Positions 44,300 to 49,547 of a DNA stretch of 49,547 bases are shown here, piece after piece. How positions within the stretch are numbered: the first letter of the stretch is position 1; each line of letters begins with the position of its first letter. The DNA is from an uncultured Bacteroidota bacterium. GTDB taxonomy: Bacteria > Bacteroidota > Bacteroidia > Flavobacteriales > Flavobacteriaceae. Position numbers and translations under genes: made by a program. The DNA lies in assembly GCA_903842575.1 (NCBI GenBank), contig CAIMMM010000139.1, positions 1-49,547 of the forward strand, written 5' to 3'. Under the pieces are notes generated by a model that was not told the origin of the DNA, searched no databases, and saw only the letters and a list, made by a program, of their open reading frames with translations.

Positions 44300-44729
44300 A
44301 TGTTAAACAAAAAATCACTATTTATAGGTATTGTATCGATGGGATTTATTACGATACTTTGCAGTATCAAAATCAATAAATTAGTTATGATTGCCAAAAC
44401 GGTAATTTTGAAAAGTAAATGTTTAACTTTTACCATTTATTCCTGTAACAATTTTAATAGAAATGTTATGTTAGAAAGTGGAGATTTTAACATTAATAAT
44501 TCTTTCTTATGTTTATACTATTGAAATAACAACGTTTTTATCTTTAGTGCCTTCGTGGTATTTGGCATTAAAGGTTTTTGAGATATATTCTCGTAAATTC
44601 GTTAATGTAATAATGGTTGTTACAGGATTATTGCTTGCTTTGACAATTATTTTTCTTAATTTTCAGACTTTTTTAAAGTCTAAAAAAAGGAAGGCCTTAG
44701 TTGGTTTTATAGAAAACGCCCTTTTTTAG
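44300..44729 (+). pseudogene. Decayed gene for a small membrane protein
   Basis: From ATG 44300, one frame gives LNKKSLFIGIVSMGFITILC, then up to FTIYS at about 44443, and loses hydrophobic character after that. From 44445 the next frame continues with VTILIEMLC, meets TAG at 44472-44474, and then reads KVEILTLIILSYVYTIEITT, later LVPSWYLALKVFE and VIMVVTGLLLALTIIFL, to a stop at 44729. Together they form one coherent hydrophobic protein of about 140 residues, broken by one frameshift near 44441-44445 and one nonsense codon. The C-terminal part could still be read as an 83-residue protein from GTG 44478. The family is not recognised. This occupies most of the 493-base gap between ubiE and dfrA. 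Confidence 0.5.
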
Positions 44730-44745
44730 GGTGTTTTCTTTTTTT
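44711..44745. terminator. Terminator at the dfrA 3' end
   Basis: AGAAAACGCCCT (44711-44722) pairs with AGGGTGTTTTCT (44728-44739), with one G-T pair and a 5-base T loop, followed by a T run. It overlaps the last codons of dfrA and the stop of the decayed gene. Confidence 0.7.
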
Positions 44746-45220
44746 TAAGAAATGTTTGAAAGGTAAAATCGAAGTTGTGTTTGTCATCATTTTTGTGCAA
44801 TTCTTCAAAAACTAATTGCCAATTATTGGGATCAATTTCAGGAAAATACGTATCTGCTTCCACTACACCATGTACTCGCGTAAGTTGAATTTTATTCGAT
44901 AAAAGCAGAGATTGTTTGTAGATTTCTCCACCGCCAATTATAAATACCTCCTCGTCTTTTGGACATTTTAAAATTGCGTTTTCTATAGAATTAACAACAA
45001 TACAACCTTCGGGAGAATATTTTTTTTGCCTAGTAATTATGATATGGGTTCTATTGGGTAAAGGTTTTGGAAAACTTTCAAAAGTTTTTCTGCCCATTAT
45101 AATATAATGGCCCGTTGTAAGTTCTTTGAATCGCTTAAAATCATCAGGCAAATGCCAAACCAATTTATTATCTTTTCCTAAAGCATTGTTTTCTGCTACA
45201 GCAGCAATAATTGTAATCAT
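44726..45220 (-). CDS. dfrA: Dihydrofolate reductase
   Basis: 164 residues, standard length. It reduces dihydrofolate with NADPH. Markers are IIAAVAENNALGKDNKLVWHLPDDFKRFKELT with the catalytic acidic residue in DDFKRFK, HYIIMGRKTFESFPKPLPNRTHIIITR, EVFIIGGGEIYKQ and ADTYFPEIDP. ThyA, which makes the dihydrofolate, begins at the right end of the window, separated here by four genes. The symbol dfrA is used as in Bacteroidota annotation; it is the chromosomal housekeeping enzyme and carries no sign of transfer. Confidence 0.95.
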   Translation of the reverse strand: MITIIAAVAENNALGKDNKLVWHLPDDFKRFKELTTGHYIIMGRKTFESFPKPLPNRTHIIITRQKKYSPEGCIVVNSIENAILKCPKDEEVFIIGGGEIYKQSLLLSNKIQLTRVHGVVEADTYFPEIDPNNWQLVFEELHKNDDKHNFDFTFQTFLKKKKTP

Positions 45221-45584
45221 TTTAATTTGGATTTGAAATAGCGAATATTGTCTTGCGGTTTTTCATTTTTGCTAAGAGTCTTATAACATTGTAAATCATA
45301 GGACTTTTAATCATCATCATAAAAACCAACTTGGTTGCTCCATTTTATGTCAAAATATGCGAATAAAGATAGGATATTTAATTAAATCTTAAAAAGATAA
45401 TTTTAAGATAATGTATTAAGAAAACGTTTTCACATTCCGATATGCAAAATTTAAGCTGGTAGATATTGCTTATTTATTTAAAAATTGGCTGTCTTTTTGT
45501 CAAAGTCTTAAAAGTGATAGTGCTGTGTTAAAGGTGTTAATCAATTGCCTTACTTTGCATCATTAATCTATAAATGAATTAGTT
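45221..45584 (+). promoter_or_regulatory. Intergenic region upstream of the E-set protein
   Basis: 364 bases without a credible gene. It holds the LacI-type palindrome at 45420-45431 and a near-consensus -7 element TTACTTTG at 45550-45557, with a TTA about 19 bases before it. I see no riboswitch or RNA gene fold here. The first 200 bases are AT-rich and featureless and should include the dfrA promoter on the minus strand, which I cannot place. Confidence 0.45.
45420..45431. promoter_or_regulatory. Second LacI-type palindrome
   Basis: GAAAACGTTTTC is a perfect 12-base palindrome and is identical to the core of the operator at 961-974. It lies 154 bases upstream of the E-set protein start. The outer bases differ from the first site (A and A here, C and G there), so affinity may differ. 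Confidence 0.5.
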
Positions 45585-45881
45585 ATGTCTATTAAGAAAC
45601 AAGTTATAAAAACGAAACCGGTTGTTAAAGTTACTTTTTCAATCGAAGCAAAAGAAGCAAACGTGGCTTCAGTGGTTGGTGATTTCAATAATTGGAATCC
45701 AGCAGAAGGAGAATTATCGAAATTGAAAAATGGCACTTTTAAAGCTACTTTCGATTTGCCAAAAGACAATTCTTTTGAGTTTAAATATTTAGTTGATGGA
45801 AACTACATGAACGATCCGGAAGCTGATAGTTATGCTTATAACGAATTTGCAGGAGCTGAAAATAGTGTTTTAGCCATTTAA
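45585..45881 (+). CDS. Stand-alone isoamylase N-terminal E-set (glycogen-binding) protein
   Basis: 98 residues, no signal peptide. Nearly the whole chain is one early-set/CBM48 domain: VKVTFSIEAKEANVASVVG, the signature GDFNNWNP (32-39), FKATFDLPKD, and EFKYLVDGNYMNDPEADSY. In larger proteins this fold precedes GH13 domains or serves AMPK-type glycogen binding. Here it is alone in the cytoplasm, so it may bind glycogen or act as an adaptor. The amylase in this window has the same GSFNNW signature. Its own promoter-like element and terminator make it monocistronic. Confidence 0.88.
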   Translation: MSIKKQVIKTKPVVKVTFSIEAKEANVASVVGDFNNWNPAEGELSKLKNGTFKATFDLPKDNSFEFKYLVDGNYMNDPEADSYAYNEFAGAENSVLAI

Positions 45882-45900
45882 ATTTTGTTTTCAGGAAAAT

Positions 45901-45938
45901 AAAAAAACCCGTTTGGTTTAAAACTAAACGGATTTTTT
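45901..45938. terminator. Terminator after the E-set gene
   Basis: An imperfect hairpin with CCGTTT paired to AAACGG, extended by A/T pairs around a TTTAAAA centre and followed by TTTTTT. It lies between convergent genes. Confidence 0.75.
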
Positions 45939-45960
45939 GGTTTATATATTTTTAAGAAAA

Positions 45961-48204
45961 TTAATTAAAATATTTTCGAATTAACCCTTTTAATTCATCA
46001 ATGTTTATTGGTTTAGAAATATAATCATTGCATCCAACCGCTATTGCTTCTTCTTTGTCATTTGATAATCCATATGCAGTTTGTGCAATAATAATAACTT
46101 CTTTGTTAAATTGACGGATTTGTTTGGTAGCATCGAGGCCATTCATTTCGGGCATATTTACATCCATTAATACTAAATCAATGTCGGGATTATTAAGGCA
46201 AATTTCTATAGCTTCAAAGCCCGTACTTGCTTTTAGAATATTGTTGCTATATGCACTAACAAATTTCGAAATTAACAATTTTGATATGGCATCGTCTTCA
46301 ACAATTAATATTTTTAGGTTCTTGATTTTATTTGTATTTTCATTTTTTATAGGCAATTTTTTTGGTGTATTATTTTCATTTATCACTTTGTAGGGAATGG
46401 TAAAATAAAAAGTGGAACCCTTTCCTTCTTCACTTTCTATCCATATAGTTCCTCCCAACATTTCCACATAGGATTTTGAAATAGACAATCCCAAACCTGC
46501 TCCTTGTACGGCTCTTTTTTGGGAAATATCAACTTGAATAAAACGATTGAATACAGCCTCTAGTTTGTTTTTAGGAATTCCAATACCTGTGTCTTTTACA
46601 TAAAACTCTATAGTATTAGATTTTACAGTATATCCAAATTCAATTGAACCCACATCGGTGTATTTAATAGCGTTTTTTACAAGATTTATAAGTACAGCAT
46701 AGACTTTTTCTCTATCTGTTTTCAAGGTGCTTTTATTAGTGGGCAAAAAAGTCTTGTATGAAAAATCTATTCCTTTGCTAAGTACTTCAGGTTTAAAAAA
46801 GTTATATATATATTCAATTTGGGTATTGATATTAGTTTCTACAAGTGAAATTTCCATCAGTCCAGATTCTATTTTAGAAATGTCGACAATATCGTTAATG
46901 ATGTTTAGCATTCTAACACCACTTTTTTCTATAATTTGTATGTAATCTTTCCGGTCCTCGCCACTTATTCCGGTTCCTTTTAGCAGTTCTGCAAAACCTA
47001 GAATCCCGTTCATAGGGGTTCTAATTTCATGGCTCATGTTAGCAAGGAAAGATGATTTTAAACGGTCGCTTTCTTCGGCACGTTCTTTGGCTTTTAACAT
47101 TTCTTCTTCCGCATAAATACGTTCTGTAATATCAAAACGGATAGATAAATATTGGAACGGTTTCCCATTGTCATCCAAAAAAGGAACAATAGTGCCATGA
47201 ACCCAATAAAAGTCGCCGTTTTTGGTTTTGTTCTTAACTTCTCCAATCCATACTTTGCCAGATGTTATGGTGTCCCACATATCTCTGAAAAATTTTATAG
47301 GATGAGAATTAGAGTTAATTATATGGTGTGTCTTTCCAATTAGTTCCTCACGGCTGTACTTAGAAATTTTGCAAAAATTATCATTTACCGAAAGAATAAT
47401 TCCATTTTTATCGGTAATGGCAGTAATAGCGGACTGGTCTAATGCAAACTTGTAATCTTCAAGGTTCTTGATTATTTCCTTCAGCTCTATTTCATATATT
47501 TCCTTCGCGTCTAGCAGAGCATTAAATTCTTTAGCTAATGTTGCAGCTTCGTCAGTCCCATTTATGTGAGTTCGGGCAGAAGCATTCCCACTTCTTATTT
47601 CATTGATGGTCTTTTGAATAGCATAAAGTCTTTTGGTAATATATCTGCTCAGAAGCCAAACGATAATTGAGCCAATTAAAACAACTAAAAAACCATAAAG
47701 CTTTATATCTTTTGTGATGTCAATTTGTTTAATGTAATCCTCATTTTCATTTATGCCAATGCGCACCCAGCCTAAATGGTTATTGGCGATATTTACGGGA
47801 CATGTTATGTCGATTAAAGATGAATTGCTAAGGCTATTTTGTTTAATATTTTTTGGCAAGTTAAGCAGGTACTTCCCAATTTTGGATCTATCAGTATGAG
47901 CTAAAATCTTCCCTTGTTTATCGGTTATTATGATATAATTAATTTCCTCTATTTTAGTATATGCAGCTACTATTTCTTCCAGACTAATAATGTCGTTAGC
48001 TGCAATTTCTTCTGCTGAAGTAGCTGCAAGTGCTCGCGCAATTTCTTTTGCATTATTTAGTTCACGATCAAAAAACATTTCTTGCTCTCTAGAAAGAAAG
48101 TCACTTATAAAAACGGATACTAAAACTGTATTTAAAATGGCCACACTCATGAAGAGACGACTTCTAAAGGAAGTAAATATCTTTTTAAAATTTGCTATTT
48201 TCAT
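45961..48204 (-). CDS. Hybrid sensor histidine kinase with response-regulator domain
   Basis: 747 residues. Membrane segment 1 (about 15-31) and segment 2 (about 168-186: FLVVLIGSIIVWLLSRYIT) flank an extracytoplasmic sensor domain of about 135 residues. Then come a HAMP-like linker (about 187-240), a PAS/PAC domain (about 250-370: AITDKNGIILSVNDNFCKISKYSREELIGK), a HisKA box with His392 (LANMSHEIRTPMNGILGFAELL) and an HATPase_c domain (NLVKNAIKYTDVG, DTGIGIPKNK, GAGLGLSISKSYVEMLGG). A REC domain with phospho-acceptor Asp681 (LVLMDVNMPEMNG) and the conserved SKPIN ends the protein. There is no DNA-binding output domain. Its ATG overlaps the stop of the upstream PhnD-like gene (ATGA), so the two are made together. 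Confidence 0.94.
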   Translation of the reverse strand: MKIANFKKIFTSFRSRLFMSVAILNTVLVSVFISDFLSREQEMFFDRELNNAKEIARALAATSAEEIAANDIISLEEIVAAYTKIEEINYIIITDKQGKILAHTDRSKIGKYLLNLPKNIKQNSLSNSSLIDITCPVNIANNHLGWVRIGINENEDYIKQIDITKDIKLYGFLVVLIGSIIVWLLSRYITKRLYAIQKTINEIRSGNASARTHINGTDEAATLAKEFNALLDAKEIYEIELKEIIKNLEDYKFALDQSAITAITDKNGIILSVNDNFCKISKYSREELIGKTHHIINSNSHPIKFFRDMWDTITSGKVWIGEVKNKTKNGDFYWVHGTIVPFLDDNGKPFQYLSIRFDITERIYAEEEMLKAKERAEESDRLKSSFLANMSHEIRTPMNGILGFAELLKGTGISGEDRKDYIQIIEKSGVRMLNIINDIVDISKIESGLMEISLVETNINTQIEYIYNFFKPEVLSKGIDFSYKTFLPTNKSTLKTDREKVYAVLINLVKNAIKYTDVGSIEFGYTVKSNTIEFYVKDTGIGIPKNKLEAVFNRFIQVDISQKRAVQGAGLGLSISKSYVEMLGGTIWIESEEGKGSTFYFTIPYKVINENNTPKKLPIKNENTNKIKNLKILIVEDDAISKLLISKFVSAYSNNILKASTGFEAIEICLNNPDIDLVLMDVNMPEMNGLDATKQIRQFNKEVIIIAQTAYGLSNDKEEAIAVGCNDYISKPINIDELKGLIRKYFN

Positions 48205-49154
48205 TTAATGTCAATTTTACGCACTTCCTTTTCAAATTGATCTGTATAGGTTTGTACTACATTATAATCTTTATTTGTGGCTAATTTAAAGTAGGCGATT
48301 TCTATCCCCTTAAGAATTTTTTTTCCTTCTGGAGTTTTATCAAGTTCTAAGAGGCATTTGGAAACTTGATTTTTAACATTTATGTCAACATCGTTTCGCG
48401 CCATCACAGAATTATTTATTAGCGATTCGGTTTCCCAAATTACTTTCATTTGGCTACTTTCATTTGGATGTGTTTTCTGAAAGTCTCTCCATGCTGGTGG
48501 CCACGCGCCGCCAGCAATTGAATTTTTTAAATAAACATTCATTATGGAAGATTCTGGTGATCCTACATAAATATTTGTAATTTCTTTGTTAATGTCTAAT
48601 CCGTGATTTTGTAAATAATATTGTGGCATTATGCAAGCGGCCAGTGATGTAGGCCAAGAAAAGCTTACTGTTTTTCCTTTAAGATCCATTGGGTTTAAAA
48701 CACCACTGTCTTTGCGCACTATTAATAGTCCTTTAAAATCCTTTGGATCTCCAGCTGAAGCAATGACTGTATATCCCGATTTTATTGCTTGTAGTGTTTC
48801 CCATGGATTCGGAAGAATAAATTCGGGATCTCTAGCTTTATATTTATTTTCAAAATTGGTGAAACTCCCAGATGCTTCAAGGATAATTTGAGCACCATCG
48901 ATGTGGTTGTTTAAATAATCAATGAGTGGGTTAAACAAAATCACTAATCTGTTCGGATTATAAAGAGCACATACAGTAAAATGAAAAACAGGAATCGTTT
49001 GCTTTGTAGGGGTTGAAGAATATTTGGGGCTATTTATCTTTCCCTCTTCCTCTTGTTTGCATCCTGAGAGTGTAAACGCAAAAGCGATAGCAAAGCATAA
49101 AGCAATAATGCTCTTACTATTTGAGTTTAATTTATTGTAAAATTGCTTTTGCAC
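48201..49154 (-). CDS. PhnD-like substrate-binding lipoprotein, likely sensory
   Basis: 317 residues. The signal peptide ends at lipobox Cys32 (FTLSGC). The mature protein has the phosphate/phosphite/phosphonate-binding PhnD-type fold: VCALYNPNRLVILFNPLIDYLN, NPWETLQAIKSGYTVIASAG, FKGLLIVRKDSGVLNPMDLKGKTVSFSWPTSLAACIMPQYYL and GGAWPPAWRDF. PhnD proteins feed an ABC importer, but no permease or ATPase gene is near. It is coupled by ATGA to the histidine kinase, so a ligand-binding sensor for that kinase is the best guess. The acidic run after the cysteine (CKQEEEGK) resembles a surface-export signal, which would argue against a periplasmic role. The ligand is unknown. Confidence 0.87.
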   Translation of the reverse strand: MQKQFYNKLNSNSKSIIALCFAIAFAFTLSGCKQEEEGKINSPKYSSTPTKQTIPVFHFTVCALYNPNRLVILFNPLIDYLNNHIDGAQIILEASGSFTNFENKYKARDPEFILPNPWETLQAIKSGYTVIASAGDPKDFKGLLIVRKDSGVLNPMDLKGKTVSFSWPTSLAACIMPQYYLQNHGLDINKEITNIYVGSPESSIMNVYLKNSIAGGAWPPAWRDFQKTHPNESSQMKVIWETESLINNSVMARNDVDINVKNQVSKCLLELDKTPEGKKILKGIEIAYFKLATNKDYNVVQTYTDQFEKEVRKIDIK

Positions 49155-49416
49155 GTTGTTATCTTTTTAAATATAAATAGGTAACTTATTCAAGGATTAA
49201 TTAGGTTTTTGTGGCCTGTTTCTTATCATCTAAAATTTTTTCTAAAATAGAATAAAAAAAAGGTAAACGAAGATAATCATTTATTTAATGGTTTATAAAA
49301 AACAAGTAGATAATAATTCCATTATCTACTTAGACAAAAAACATTAGATACTATTGAGTGCAACACAAAAATGCTCAAAATAGTCTTATTTTAGAGGGAT
49401 TTATAATTAGAAGAAA

Positions 49417-49547
49417 TTATACCGCTACACTACCTTTTATCAACGCATGAGGTTCGTAACCTTCGAGTGTGAAATCTTCAAAAGTGAAATCGAAAATATT
49501 TTTTACGTCAGGATTCAATATCATTTTTGGTAATGATTTTGGTTCTC
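49417..49547 (-). CDS. thyA: Thymidylate synthase (C-terminal 43 residues only)
   Basis: The stop is at 49419-49417; the rest of the gene lies beyond the window. The visible end ([18 protein letters not shown], then [18 protein letters not shown] and SVAV) matches the ThyA C-terminus, with the conserved F-DF and EGY-PH elements. ThyA makes dTMP from dUMP and releases dihydrofolate, the substrate of DfrA at 44726-45220. The 262-base gap between this stop and the PhnD-like gene (49155-49416) shows no gene or clear hairpin. Confidence 0.92.
   Translation of the reverse strand, partial: EPKSLPKMILNPDVKNIFDFTFEDFTLEGYEPHALIKGSVAV

Noticed and set aside
1..49547. CRISPR arrays, insertion sequences, prophage, integrases or rRNA
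   Set aside because: I looked for regular spaced repeats, transposase motifs, terminal inverted repeats and rRNA sequence and saw none. The tRNA-Phe gene shows no flanking integrase or direct repeat that would mark an island.

Overview
The window reads as a chromosomal segment of a Bacteroidota bacterium of the Flavobacteriaceae, most likely Flavobacterium or a close relative. The DNA is AT-rich. Many genes carry the Bacteroidota -7 promoter element TAnnTTTG. There is a SusC/SusD outer-membrane uptake system, an enzyme with a type IX secretion sorting domain, a PorT-type T9SS gene, a lipoprotein form of TamA, and a mevalonate pathway. I see no rRNA, CRISPR array, insertion sequence, integrase or phage gene. 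Most of the window is housekeeping and cell-envelope DNA.

Layout. (1) 1-9700 is a starch/maltodextrin utilisation locus. A truncated LacI-family regulator faces away from susC, susD, a SusE-like lipoprotein and a secreted GH13 amylase; a perfect CG-centred palindrome (961-974) lies between the two arms. (2) tRNA-Phe follows, then an envelope operon: coaX, an outer-membrane barrel, a TPR protein, lptC and a small membrane protein, then a PpiD-like chaperone. (3) 16200-18470 holds a GHMP kinase and HMG-CoA reductase on the minus strand. (4) 18700-21000 holds a POT peptide transporter and a small secreted thioredoxin. (5) 21010-25935 (minus) is surE, a small membrane protein, lpxB, a C40 peptidase and comEC, divergent from the processing protease prc. 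(6) 28539-35822 (minus) is the elongasome cluster mreB-mreC-mreD-mrdA-rodA, with purH upstream. (7) 35983-44232 holds an ABC permease, accD, fbaA, tamL, trmH, porT and ubiE. (8) 44233-49547 is the least routine part: a probable decayed membrane-protein gene, dfrA, a tiny stand-alone glycogen-binding E-set protein with a second LacI-type palindrome upstream, a hybrid histidine kinase translationally coupled to a PhnD-like binding lipoprotein, and the 3' end of thyA.

How the genes fit together: the PUL binds, cuts and imports alpha-glucans at the cell surface. The amylase probably leaves the cell through the T9SS, of which porT is one part. The second LacI-type site suggests that the small E-set protein at 45585 may belong to the same regulon. 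The PhnD-like lipoprotein has no ABC permease or ATPase beside it and overlaps the kinase gene by four bases, so it is more likely the sensory subunit of a two-component system than a transporter part. All functional calls come from reading motifs by eye; no database search was possible.
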